A stretch of 57,178 nucleotides of DNA from Hymenobacter rubripertinctus (GCF_003583925.1 NZ_QYCN01000015.1:36820-93997), one strand, 5' to 3'; numbered from the stretch's first letter, positions 48,170 to 56,571 are shown. Notes: a model not told the origin generated them from the letters alone. Program-made: numbers and translations.

Positions 48170-48511
48170 ATGTCAAATCCGACTTCCTCCTCCGCAAACC
48201 AGTCGCTCGATGATGCTATTAAGGCCGTTAGCGGGGACCTGACCGCCGCGCCGGCTACCCACCAGATTGATACCTGGATTGGAATGCTCGACATAACCGG
48301 CCCCGGTAGTCAGGGCGAAATCTCCCTGGAGCTGAAGAACCTGAAAGACTACATCAGCACCAACGACAGCGCCAACATTGCCCACACCCTCGACGCCCTG
48401 GGGCAGCTTACCACCAAAGCCGCCGACGAGGATGTGGACGAAGAAGTCAGCGGCAAGCTGCGCCGCCTGGGCGAGGCCCTCACCAAAGCCAGCACCTCAC
48501 TGCCCAAGTAA
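48170..48511 (+). CDS. Hypothetical small helical protein
   Basis: The 113-residue, acidic, Ser/Thr/Ala-rich protein has no Cys, no signal peptide and no membrane helix. It appears helical (IDTWIGMLDI ... LSLELKNLKDYI ... NIAHTLDALGQLT ... SGKLRRLGEALTKAS). GC content is like the host. I do not recognise the family. It sits exactly between copies B and C of the hydroxylase tail, and copy C begins 17 bases after its stop, so it now uses that terminator. Confidence 0.75.
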   Translation: MSNPTSSSANQSLDDAIKAVSGDLTAAPATHQIDTWIGMLDITGPGSQGEISLELKNLKDYISTNDSANIAHTLDALGQLTTKAADEDVDEEVSGKLRRLGEALTKASTSLPK

Positions 48512-48528
48512 CCCGGCATGACGCCCGT

Positions 48529-48668
48529 CATTGCCAACGCCGTCTTCCACGCCACCGGCAAGCGCGTCCGCGACCTGCCCATTATGCTCGACAAGCTGCT
48601 GTAACGGCTGCCGCTTCAAGCAACGCAAAACCGCCCCGTGGCCGTAAGGTCGCGGGGCGGTTTTGTGT
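48529..48668 (+). pseudogene. Copy C of the molybdenum hydroxylase gene tail plus terminator
   Basis: 140 bases match 47042-47181 of the resident gene with seven mismatches and no gaps, coding IANAVFHATGKRVRDLPIML then DKLL and stop, followed by the terminator hairpin at 48627-48664 with its TTTT. There is no upstream hydroxylase homology beyond a few bases. Confidence 0.95.
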
Positions 48669-48741
48669 GGGGATGAACGATATAGAAAAACGTCATGCTG
48701 ACGAAGGAAGCATCTCTACCGCTTCGTTGTCAAGCTACTTG

Positions 48742-49071
48742 TCAGCTATTCCGAATCACTATTGGCCCAATTGGCAAGTCAACGCCAGCCAACAGCTCAT
48801 TTACTTGAGGAGAAAGCAGCGTCAGAACCCGGTACTGATTGATAGCAGCCGTCAGCACGAATACGGTTAGCGTGTACTTAGCAAAGTTCTGTTGGTACTG
48901 CAAATTCTTGTCGAACGTGAGCAGCGCATCGAAGCCATCGGCCACCATCAGTTTCAGCAGCTCCCCGTTCTTGATGCCGTTCCAGCCCTTGTCGCGCACG
49001 GTGAAAACCTCGTGCTCGGGAAAATCCTGCCGGAGCCGCTTCGGCAGATTCTCGTCAAGCAGCAGCTTCAT
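48742..49071 (-). CDS. DUF5615 PIN-like toxin
   Basis: The 109-residue protein starts MKLLLDENLPKRLRQDFPEHEV, with the first PIN Asp-Glu, then GWNGIKNGELLKLM, FDALLTFDKNLQYQQN and the closing IVIRNS. This is the DUF5615 PIN-like family, predicted RNases that pair with DUF433 antitoxins. Its start overlaps the antitoxin's 3' end by 17 bases, the usual order of antitoxin then toxin. A half-copy of a family-1 repeat (48690-48732) lies just past its stop. Confidence 0.9.
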   Translation of the reverse strand: MKLLLDENLPKRLRQDFPEHEVFTVRDKGWNGIKNGELLKLMVADGFDALLTFDKNLQYQQNFAKYTLTVFVLTAAINQYRVLTLLSPQVNELLAGVDLPIGPIVIRNS

Positions 49072-49294
49072 AGAGTTGCGCTATGTTGCGGGAAGTCAGC
49101 AGCCGGTTCGCCACTTCCAGCAGCGCCACCGCCTGCTCCCGGCTCACCGTCGGGAAGTCGTCCAGAAACTCAGCCAACGGTACGCCGGCCTCCAGATGGT
49201 CGAACAGCGACTCCACTGGCACCCGTGTTCCGGCAAATACCGGCTGCCCGCCCAGGATGTCGGGGTCGATGGTGATGAGGGCTTTGATATCCAT
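49055..49294 (-). CDS. DUF433 antitoxin
   Basis: The 79-residue protein MDIKALITIDPDILGGQPVF...AGTRVPVESLFDHLEAGVPL is a typical DUF433 winged-helix antitoxin (GxPVFxGTRVPV motif). It probably neutralises the overlapping PIN-like toxin and represses the pair. A weak TACCTTCC box stands seven bases before the ATG. Its 5' half is duplicated at 47735-47873. Confidence 0.92.
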   Translation of the reverse strand: MDIKALITIDPDILGGQPVFAGTRVPVESLFDHLEAGVPLAEFLDDFPTVSREQAVALLEVANRLLTSRNIAQLYEAAA

Positions 49295-49355
49295 GAAGGG
49301 AAGGTACAGATTGTGGCTTCAATGCGTCCGCGACTCAAGAGTTCAAAGTTAACCA

Positions 49356-50507
49356 TCATTGCTTTACTCTTTTACTTAATTCTTCCTCTATCAGATGCAA
49401 TGAACAATAATACTCTAAATCATCATCAAAGTTTTTTTCCATGTTTTCAATTTCAGATATAACAAGTTTGTTTTCTTTGCATTTTGTTTTTAAAAACGAA
49501 CTAAAGATTCTGAACTTACCTATACTATCCTTTTCAGACAACTTGCCAATTTCATAATCATATGAAATTGGCAAGTTGTTATCTTTATACTTACCGTCGC
49601 CTTCTATGATTATTATCTTAGGAATAACTACCTTGCTTTTTTCTGCTTCTATACTGTGTCTATCAGTGTCATTTATTAAATCATCAATACTATCTTTTGT
49701 ATCGGCTAAAGATTTTCTTAATTCTATGTAAAATTTTTTAATTGCGCTGTTATACCGCTCATTCGAGTCTTTCAGGGTGTGAATTCTTAATAGCGTTTCA
49801 GGTTTATATAAATAATCGGTTCTATAAAAATATTCAAAACTGTTAGACACGGTTTTTAGAATATTTTCAAACGGTGCTGTGGAAAGTGTTAACTCAATAT
49901 TTTGCAATTGTTTTTTAAATAAAAAAAGTATATTTTTCAGTCTACTAATAATTATGTCAAAGTATTTTTCAGTGAAAACTAGATGTCTGTTTAAAATATC
50001 TTCTCTTCTATGATTTATTTCTTCAAATTTGTAATTATTTGCCAATTGATATTTTATGTATGAAATCTGATGTGCATTTGTTGAATTGCTAAATATTGTA
50101 GAAGACAATAACTGCCTTGTACCGTTTATGTCTATTTTTCTGATAGGATGTCCAATAAGTTCATTTCTTATTTCTCTATTGATAGAATAATTTTTATCCT
50201 TTTTTAAATCACCTTTATTGATATTACACTTGAATATATATAGCAGTTCTTCGATAAAATCTTGTTGTATATATATTGCTTGAAGAAAACTTATTGAAAT
50301 TTCAATGTTACTAGTAAAGTTTTTAGTCTCTTTCGTACCATATATAAGATTTGATGTGTCAGAAAAATAATTTAAGATATCTCCGAAATAATTGGACTTT
50401 ACATCAGGAGTAAATTTTATTTTTGAGTTACAGAATTTGTACTCCCAGATGTAGTGATTCCAAATATCTGATATTTTGTCAAGTTTTTTATCTAACATGC
50501 TTTTCAT
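49356..50507 (-). CDS. AT-rich protein with HEPN-like motif (possible defence RNase)
   Basis: The 383-residue protein is rich in Lys, Ile and Asn and encoded by DNA far more AT-rich than the host, so it is probably recently acquired. It is predicted almost wholly helical, without signal or membrane segments. Residues about 107-120 read NREIRNELIGHPIRK; the R-N-x-x-x-x-H spacing is the Rx4-6H signature of HEPN ribonucleases found in abortive-infection and toxin systems. No nucleotidyltransferase partner is adjacent; the DUF433/PIN pair is on the same strand downstream. Family assignment rests on this one motif. Confidence 0.8.
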   Translation of the reverse strand: MKSMLDKKLDKISDIWNHYIWEYKFCNSKIKFTPDVKSNYFGDILNYFSDTSNLIYGTKETKNFTSNIEISISFLQAIYIQQDFIEELLYIFKCNINKGDLKKDKNYSINREIRNELIGHPIRKIDINGTRQLLSSTIFSNSTNAHQISYIKYQLANNYKFEEINHRREDILNRHLVFTEKYFDIIISRLKNILFLFKKQLQNIELTLSTAPFENILKTVSNSFEYFYRTDYLYKPETLLRIHTLKDSNERYNSAIKKFYIELRKSLADTKDSIDDLINDTDRHSIEAEKSKVVIPKIIIIEGDGKYKDNNLPISYDYEIGKLSEKDSIGKFRIFSSFLKTKCKENKLVISEIENMEKNFDDDLEYYCSLHLIEEELSKRVKQ

Positions 50508-50618
50508 TGTTGCTGATTCTGATTGTTTACAGATAAGATTTGTGCCACTACTATACTTGCAAGATAGTCAACAACTTAATCCGTCATAGTAAGCCGCAAA
50601 ATAGTGGAAATATAGCTA

Positions 50619-51818
50619 TTATGACTCCACTATTCGCCCCCGCCCAAACAACCCCCACAGCCCCAGCAGCGGCCCCAGCGCCAGCGGCAGATACACGTAG
50701 GGCGCGGGCAGGTGCGCGGCCAGCCAGCTGGTGAATTGCAGGCTTACGATGGTGAGGGCGAACCCCAGGCAGGTAACCAGCGTGAGGGCCGTGCCCCGGC
50801 TTGCGGGCGGGGCGTGCTGGGCCACCAGCGTCGAGAGCAGCGGCGAGTCGGCCACCACCACCAGGCCCCAGAAGCCCAGAAATGCCGGTCCGAGCCACCA
50901 CGGCCCGCCGCCGCCCAGCACCAGCGGCGAGAGCAGGCAGCAGGTTCCCGAGAGCAGCAGCGCCCCGGCCGCCACCGGCCGGGCCCCGCGCCGCTGGGCC
51001 AGCAGCCCCGCGCCCACGCACCCCAGGGCCCCCACCGCAATAATACCGAAGGCCAGCAGCGGCCCGTTGGCGCCGGCCGCCGCCGGGTGCGCCGCCCGCC
51101 ACACCGCCAGGATCATTGGCACGAAGGCCCAGAAGGTGTACAGCTCCCACATGTGCCCGAAGTAGCCCAGCGCCGCCGCCCGAAACCCGGGCTCGCGGAA
51201 GCCGTCGAGCAGCGCGGCGGGGCGCAGGCGCTGGCCGGCGCGGCGGAAAGGGCCATCGGGCACCAGTAACAGCAGGGCCGTGCCGCCCAGGGCCGCCAGC
51301 GCCGAGGTGGCGGTAGTTACGGTTTGCCAGGGCAGCGCGCCGCCCGCGCCGCCGGGTGCGGCCAGCAGCCCACGCAGCAGGTGTGGGAAGGCCGTGCCCA
51401 GCACCAGCGCGCCCACCAGAAACCCCAGCGAGCGGCCCAGCCCGGCCTCGTAGTAGTCGGCCGCCAGTTTCATGCCCACCGGGTAGATGCCGGCCAGGAA
51501 AAACCCGGTGAGCACCCGGGCCGTCAGCAGCCCTTCGGCCCCCAGGCCCGGCAGATTGAGGGCCAGGTTGCAGCCCGCCGCCAGCAGCGCACTCGCAAAA
51601 AATACCCGTGAGGGCGAAAACCGGTCGGCCAGCGCCAGCAGCGCAAATACCAGCGTGCCGCCAATAAAGCCTAGCTGCACGGCGCTGGTGAGGGCGGCCA
51701 CGAAACCGGCCGGCTGGCCCACGCGGGCCGCCAGCTCGGGGGCCACGGCGTTGCCGGCAAACCACAGCGAGGTGCAGCAGAACTGCGCCAGCACAATGGT
51801 GGGAAGAATGCGGGACAT
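50619..51818 (-). CDS. MFS transporter
   Basis: The ATG at 51818 (MSRILPTIVLAQFCCTSLWF) gives 399 residues with twelve predicted helices. The family's loop 2-3 motif region reads LADRFSPSRVFF, and GFFLAGIYPVGMKLAADYY resembles the central part of nitrate- and cyanate-type or sugar MFS carriers. It exports or imports a small solute across the inner membrane; the substrate is not predictable. It marks the return to host-like GC content at the right edge of the island. Confidence 0.9.
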   Translation of the reverse strand: MSRILPTIVLAQFCCTSLWFAGNAVAPELAARVGQPAGFVAALTSAVQLGFIGGTLVFALLALADRFSPSRVFFASALLAAGCNLALNLPGLGAEGLLTARVLTGFFLAGIYPVGMKLAADYYEAGLGRSLGFLVGALVLGTAFPHLLRGLLAAPGGAGGALPWQTVTTATSALAALGGTALLLLVPDGPFRRAGQRLRPAALLDGFREPGFRAAALGYFGHMWELYTFWAFVPMILAVWRAAHPAAAGANGPLLAFGIIAVGALGCVGAGLLAQRRGARPVAAGALLLSGTCCLLSPLVLGGGGPWWLGPAFLGFWGLVVVADSPLLSTLVAQHAPPASRGTALTLVTCLGFALTIVSLQFTSWLAAHLPAPYVYLPLALGPLLGLWGLFGRGRIVES

Positions 51819-51895
51819 GAGAACGGGAGCAGGGGAGGAGCCCACAAAGTAACCGTTTTGGGCGGGTTGTAAGGCGTTGTGTCTGGATTGCTATG

Positions 51896-51995
51896 AACGG
51901 TGTAGCGGCGCATCTCTGCGTCTCATCGTTGCTGATGTCGACCGTTTCGCACCGCCGTTCAACGACGAGACGCAAAGATGCGCCGCTACACCGTT
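51896..51995. repeat. Family-2 inverted repeat, 100 bp
   Basis: AACGGTGTAGCGGCGCATCT and its mirror GATGCGCCGCTACACCGTT close a near-palindrome containing TGCGTCTC/GAGACGCA and CATCGTTG/CAACGACG, like the element at 42186-42289. It lies between the MFS start and the downstream end of the next gene. Confidence 0.9.
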
Positions 51996-52016
51996 CACGC
52001 CGGCCGTTTGCTCTCC

Positions 52017-52595
52017 CTAAAAATCCTGCTTGCCCTCCATCCAGAAATCAACCAGGCTGTCCTGGCCGATGTGGGGGGCAAATTTAGTGACCAGGGCCTC
52101 TAGGTCGGGACTAGTTTCCAGGGTAATCCAGCCTTCGAGACCGGGGTACTGGCAGATGCGCTGGACCTGATAGCCGCCGCCCCCGGGCAGCAGCACGAAC
52201 CGCAGTACCGGCATCAGGTAGGCGAACTTCAGGATTTCCGGGAGCAGCATCTCCATTTCGGCGGGACCGTAGGGGTACTCGTACACCGTCACGGCGTCGG
52301 GCTCCACGTCGAAGCCCAGCACCTCGCGGGGTGAGTAGCGGGTGGTCAGCTCACGGACGGTTTCGAGCATGGCTGGTGGTACGCGGGTCGGAACAATTTT
52401 GCGGAGCGTCGTTTTGCCATCGTATGGGTACTCGTACCACTCGAAACCTGGGGGCAAGGCATCCAGGATTTCGGTGGCCGGATAGCGGGTGAAATCCTTT
52501 ATGACGTAGTAGCGGGTGCCGCCCTTGGCGGTGCGGGCCGCCCGGATGTAATAGGTTTCCTGGCGGCGGTTGGTATAAGACAGGGGCATGAGCAT
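52017..52595 (-). CDS. Hypothetical protein
   Basis: I do not recognise this protein of about 192 residues (ATG 52595; ATG 52589 is also possible). It is soluble-looking, rich in Tyr and Pro (YEYPYDGK, VYEYPYGPAE), with a basic N-terminal strand region NRRQETYYIRAARTAKGGTRYYV. No signal peptide, membrane helix or catalytic motif is evident. It is a single gene with host-like composition. Confidence 0.65.
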   Translation of the reverse strand: MLMPLSYTNRRQETYYIRAARTAKGGTRYYVIKDFTRYPATEILDALPPGFEWYEYPYDGKTTLRKIVPTRVPPAMLETVRELTTRYSPREVLGFDVEPDAVTVYEYPYGPAEMEMLLPEILKFAYLMPVLRFVLLPGGGGYQVQRICQYPGLEGWITLETSPDLEALVTKFAPHIGQDSLVDFWMEGKQDF

Positions 52596-52954
52596 AAGCG
52601 TTGGTTGAAACCACGAAGTAAGCATCGGGAGTCCGTCCGCCAAGGGCTGGCCGCATCGGGGCGGCTGCTTAGCGCCTACCAGTCACTAGGGCAGGACTTA
52701 CCAAACCACCCCTAACAACCGCTGACGTTGTGTTCCCTCAACGGTGCGCAGTGCTCAGACAGCACGTTGCGGATGTGCTGGTTGGAATGAGTTTCGGATT
52801 GACATTCAACGAAATCAACCACCCCCAGCCCTTCCTCGGAAAAGAGGGGAACTGGTTCTGGCGCTAACTCTCCCATGCCGTGCCGGGTGCAGTTCTCCCG
52901 CTCACGCAACCTCCGGGCCCACTCGTGCGCCCTTGGTTAAACCTTCTGCTGCCC
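52596..52954. other. Intergenic region with half of a family-3 repeat
   Basis: These 359 bases between divergent genes show no supportable coding region. At 52818-52858 TCAACCACCCCCAGCCC followed by a CCTCGGAAAAGAGG-like segment matches one arm of the element at 44687-44814; the other arm is missing. The promoter of the downstream amidase should lie here but no clear -7 box is seen. Confidence 0.6.
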
Positions 52955-54016
52955 ATGAAACTACCGTACTTCCTGCTGCCCGCAGTGGCGCTCACCGCAA
53001 CCCTTACTACCGGGGTCCGGGCCCAAACCGCCCGCCCTGTTACCCACCAGCTCGATGCCTCGCCCACCACCGTGGCCTGGGGCTTTTATGATGCCGCCGC
53101 CGCGCCCGTGCTGCGCATCAACTCCGGCGACCGGGTGCGGGTCAGCACACTCATTACCTCCAGTCCCACCAAGCTCGAAGGTGCCGGCGTGGCCCCCGAC
53201 CAGGTGGAGCCGGCCCTGCGCGCGATTTATCAGGCCGTCAGCAACAAGGGCCCCGGCGGCCACATCCTAACGGGCCCGATTTACGTGGCCGGGGCCGAAG
53301 CCGGCGACGTGCTCGAAGTGCGCATTCACAAGGTAGAGCTGGCCATACCCTACGCCTACAACGCCTTCGGGCCCACCAGCGGCTTTCTGCCCGAGGATTT
53401 CGGCTACGCCCGCATGCGTATCATCCCGCTTGATAAGCAGAAAATGCTGGCCCACTTCGCGCCGGGCATCGACATTCCGCTGCGGCCCTTCTTTGGGAGC
53501 ATGGGCGTGGCCCCGCCGCCCGCGGCCGGCCGCATCAACAGCGCCCCGCCCGGCATCCACGCCGGCAACCTCGACAACAAGGAACTGGTAGCCGGCACCA
53601 CGCTCTTCATTCCGGTACACGTAGCGGGCGCGCTGTTTGAGGTGGGCGACGGGCACGCTGCCCAGGGCAACGGCGAGGTCGATATCACGGCCCTGGAAAC
53701 GTCGCTGACCGGGGAGCTGGAGTTCATTGTGCGCAAAGACCTGCACCTGACCTGGCCCCGGGCCGAAACGCCCACCCACTACATCACGATGGGCACCGAC
53801 GAAGACCTGACCAAGGCCACCAAAATCGCCCTGCGCGAGATGCTCGACTTCCTGAAGACCACCAAGCACCTCAGCCACGATGACGCCTACATGCTGGCCA
53901 GCGCCGCCGCCGACATGGAAATCACCCAGCTCGTGGACGGCACCAAAGGCGTACATGCCATGATTCCGAAGAACATTTTTACGGGGGAAGCCGGGGCGAA
54001 ACGCAAGCGGAAGTAA
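52955..54016 (+). CDS. Secreted acetamidase/formamidase-family protein
   Basis: The ATG at 52955 opens on a signal peptide (MKLPYFLLPAVALTATLTTGVRA) and gives 353 residues. The family motifs are clear: GHILTGPIYVAGAEAGDVLEV (about 108-128), GIHAGNLDNKELVAG (about 205-219) and VGDGHAAQGNGEVDITALET (about 235-254), which carry the metal-binding His/Glu residues. It probably hydrolyses a short amide to acid and ammonia in the periplasm. Export and a basic KRKRK tail are uncommon for the family in other phyla. Confidence 0.92.
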   Translation: MKLPYFLLPAVALTATLTTGVRAQTARPVTHQLDASPTTVAWGFYDAAAAPVLRINSGDRVRVSTLITSSPTKLEGAGVAPDQVEPALRAIYQAVSNKGPGGHILTGPIYVAGAEAGDVLEVRIHKVELAIPYAYNAFGPTSGFLPEDFGYARMRIIPLDKQKMLAHFAPGIDIPLRPFFGSMGVAPPPAAGRINSAPPGIHAGNLDNKELVAGTTLFIPVHVAGALFEVGDGHAAQGNGEVDITALETSLTGELEFIVRKDLHLTWPRAETPTHYITMGTDEDLTKATKIALREMLDFLKTTKHLSHDDAYMLASAAADMEITQLVDGTKGVHAMIPKNIFTGEAGAKRKRK

Positions 54017-54027
54017 GTTCTGGTAGT

Positions 54028-54170
54028 CGCCTCACCCCCTGGCCCCCTCTCCGAAAAGGAGAGGGGGACTAGTTTCTAGTTTTAAGCGCTTAGGCAATTA
54101 GGATTTTGGCGCTATAAATTAAGCCTAATTCCCCCTCTCCTTTTCGGAGAGGGGGCCAGGGGGTGAGGCG
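54028..54170. repeat. Family-3 inverted repeat after the amidase
   Basis: Two 41-base arms (CGCCTCACCCCCTGGCCCCC onward; 54028-54068 and 54130-54170) are perfect reverse complements around about 60 AT-rich bases. Each arm has its own CCCTCTCCGAAAAGGAGAGGG hairpin, split here as CCCTCTCC / GGAGAGGG. The hairpin recurs in simple form at 10746-10787. Confidence 0.93.
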
Positions 54171-54226
54171 CACCGTTGAACGCCTGCGCCTCACCCCCCA
54201 ACAACACTTGCCCGTACACGAAACCT

Positions 54227-55669
54227 ATGACGGAAAAAGAAAACGATTTCGACTTGATTGTACTTGGGGCCGGTTCGGCCGGGTTGGGGCTGGCGTTGTT
54301 CATGGCCAAGGCCGATATGCGGGTGCTGCTGATTGACAAAACGGCCGAAGACGTGGGCGGCGACTGCCTCAACCACGGCTGCGTGCCCAGCAAGGCCCTC
54401 ATTCACGCTTCCCGCCAGGTGCACCAGGCCCGGCAGGCCACCCAGTTCGGCCTCCAGGTAAGCGGCGCAGCCGATATGGCCCAGGTAATGGACTACGTAG
54501 CCAGCCGCCAGGACATCATCCGCCACCACGAAAATCCCGAATACCTGCGCGAGCAGGGCGTGACGGTGGAAATCGGAAGCCCGAAATTCGTGGGCGAGCA
54601 CGAGGTCGAAATCAACGGGCATACCTACCGGGGGCGCAAGCTGGCCGTGGCTACCGGCTCGCGGCCGAGGCAGCTGGATGTTCCCGGCGCGGAGCTGGTG
54701 CCGCTTTATGACAACCAGCGCGTCTGGGATTTGCGCCAGCTGCCCGCCCGCCTGCTGGTAGTGGGCGGTGGCCCCAACGGCGTGGAGCTGGGCCAGGCCA
54801 TGCAGCGCCTGGGCTCCCAGGTGACCATCGTGCACCACGGCCCGCGGTTGCTGGAGCACGAAGACGCCACCATCAGCCAGGTGCTGGAGGAGCGGTTGCG
54901 GGCCGAGGGCCTTACTATCCATTTTAACGCCGAGGTAACCAGCTTCAGCAGCGCCACCCACGCCCGCGTGCAGCCCAAGGAAGGGACGGAGTTTGGGCTC
55001 GATTTCGATATTGGCTACGTGGCTATCGGCCGGCAGGTGAGCTTCGAGGGTTTGCAGCTGGAAAAGGCCGGGATAGAGGTCGATGAGGATGGCCACATCC
55101 AGCTCGATGAGCACCTGACCACCACCAACCCCGATATCGTGGTGGCCGGCGACGCGGCCAATTCGCTCAAATTCAGCCACGGGGCCGAGCTGCACATGCG
55201 CCTGCTGGTGTTCAACTTCTTCTCGCCTATCAAAAAGAAGCTCGACTACGACCACTTTTCCTGGGTCACGTTCACCGACCCCGAAGTGGCCCACTTCGGC
55301 CTCGACGAACCCGAACTCAAAAAGCGCGGCACCAGCTACGAGCGGTGGGAAACCAACTTCGCCGACGACGACCGCGCCGTGGTAGACGAGCACCGCTACG
55401 GCCGCCTGCTGCTGTTTATTGAGAAAAACCTGCTTCCGATTCCGGGCCAGAAACGCCGGATTCTGGGTGGCGCCATGGTGGCCCCGGGAGCGGGAGAGCT
55501 GATTCAGGAGCTGATTCTGGCCAATACCAGCGGCCTGGGCATCAGCGCCATCTTCGACAAAGTGTATCCCTACCCGGTGGCGGCCCGCATCAACCAGAAG
55601 CTCATCGTGGATCACCAGCAAATCACCCCGCTCATGCAGCTGGGGCTGGATGTGGCGTTCAAGCTATAG
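54227..55669 (+). CDS. Pyridine nucleotide-disulfide oxidoreductase (dihydrolipoamide dehydrogenase/MerA-like)
   Basis: The ATG at 54227 gives 480 residues: FAD motif LIVLGAGSAGLGLAL, redox-active disulfide GGDCLNHGCVPSKAL (about 44-58), NAD motif VVGGGPNGVELGQAM (about 175-189) and second FAD motif VVAGDAAN. The dimerisation domain ends KVYPYPVAARINQK where the catalytic base motif usually reads HPYPTxxE; His is Tyr and Glu is Arg. The disulfide is therefore intact but the His-Glu dyad is not, so the substrate may differ from lipoamide. No dehydrogenase complex genes are near. Confidence 0.92.
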   Translation: MTEKENDFDLIVLGAGSAGLGLALFMAKADMRVLLIDKTAEDVGGDCLNHGCVPSKALIHASRQVHQARQATQFGLQVSGAADMAQVMDYVASRQDIIRHHENPEYLREQGVTVEIGSPKFVGEHEVEINGHTYRGRKLAVATGSRPRQLDVPGAELVPLYDNQRVWDLRQLPARLLVVGGGPNGVELGQAMQRLGSQVTIVHHGPRLLEHEDATISQVLEERLRAEGLTIHFNAEVTSFSSATHARVQPKEGTEFGLDFDIGYVAIGRQVSFEGLQLEKAGIEVDEDGHIQLDEHLTTTNPDIVVAGDAANSLKFSHGAELHMRLLVFNFFSPIKKKLDYDHFSWVTFTDPEVAHFGLDEPELKKRGTSYERWETNFADDDRAVVDEHRYGRLLLFIEKNLLPIPGQKRRILGGAMVAPGAGELIQELILANTSGLGISAIFDKVYPYPVAARINQKLIVDHQQITPLMQLGLDVAFKL

Positions 55670-55678
55670 GGAGCAGTT

Positions 55679-55896
55679 GATTGTCAGTTGTGAGTTATCG
55701 GCTATCGGTTGTCCGGAAACGAACGGGTCATGCTGAGCGCAGCGGAGCGGAGTCGAAGCATCTCTACCGCTTCGTTGTCGTGCCAACCAAGCAATAGGTT
55801 TACCACTGCGGTAGAGATGCTTCGACTCCGCTGCGCTGCGCTCAGCATGACCCGTCATTTCCGGACCGACAACTCACAACTGACAACCGATAGCTA
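55679..55896. repeat. Nested inverted repeat between convergent genes (family 1)
   Basis: Inner arms ACGGGTCATGCTGAGCGCAG (55723-55770) and its complement (55808-55855) are 48 bases with two or three mismatches. Outer arms of TTGTCAGTTGTGAGTTATCG type (from 55679) pair with ACAACTCACAACTGACAACC to 55896, touching the stop codon of the dehalogenase-like gene. The layout mirrors that at 5638-5855. Confidence 0.9.
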
Positions 55897-56571
55897 CCCC
55901 AGCTGCCGGGCAATGTCTTCCAGGGTGGGGCCGGTGAGGGTGGGAGTGGGGGCCAACGGATACGTCTGCTGGCCGGGGCGGGCGACGAAAGCGGCCTGCA
56001 GGCCGGCCAATTGGGCCCCGGCGGTATCCCAGCCGTGGGCGGCCACCAGCATGGTATCAGCGGGGGCCACGCCCAGCGCCCGGCAGGTGGTCAGGTAGGT
56101 GTCGGGGTGGGGCTTGTAGCGCTTAAGCGAGTCGATGGTGCGCAGCTGCTCGAAGTAGTTGGTGAGGCCGGCGTACTGCATCTGTTTCTGCAGGGTAGCG
56201 GGCGGCGAGTTGGTGAGCGTGACCAGCCGGAAGCCGGCTTCCCGCAGGGCCGTGAGGCCGGGCACCACGTCGGGGTGCGGGGGCAACTCAGTAATGAGCC
56301 GGAGTAGCTCCTTTTTGCGGGCGGCGGGCCGCGCCTCCTGGCCCAGGGCCTGGGCCAGCATATCGAGGGCCGCATCGCCTAGCTGGCCGAAATCGTGGTA
56401 GTTGGCCGTGGTGGTGTCTACCAGCGAGTACTGGAGCAGCAGCGCAAACCACTGCTTAAAGGCGAATTTGGAGTCGAATTCCTGATTGACGGCCTGGTGC
56501 AGCTTGCTCAGGTCGAGCAGGGTTTCGTTGACGTCGAAGAGCAGCAGCTGGGGGCGGGGAGAGGCGGGCAT
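55894..56571 (-). CDS. HAD-family hydrolase, haloacid dehalogenase type II-like
   Basis: The ATG at 56571 (MPASPRPQLLLFDVNETLLDL) gives 225 residues. HAD motif I is FDVNETLLD, with the nucleophile Asp; motif II is TLTNSP, motif III the Lys in KRYKPHPDTY, and motif IV VAAHGWDTAGAQ. The NETLLD and AAHxWD forms are typical of the (S)-2-haloacid dehalogenase type II group, though many members act on phosphates. It is cytoplasmic and probably monocistronic. Confidence 0.9.
   Translation of the reverse strand: MPASPRPQLLLFDVNETLLDLSKLHQAVNQEFDSKFAFKQWFALLLQYSLVDTTTANYHDFGQLGDAALDMLAQALGQEARPAARKKELLRLITELPPHPDVVPGLTALREAGFRLVTLTNSPPATLQKQMQYAGLTNYFEQLRTIDSLKRYKPHPDTYLTTCRALGVAPADTMLVAAHGWDTAGAQLAGLQAAFVARPGQQTYPLAPTPTLTGPTLEDIARQLG

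Noticed and set aside
50584..51975. 463-residue minus-strand frame over the MFS gene
   Set aside because: It is a different phase of the MFS gene with an Arg/Gly/Pro-rich translation; the MFS frame has twelve clear helices.
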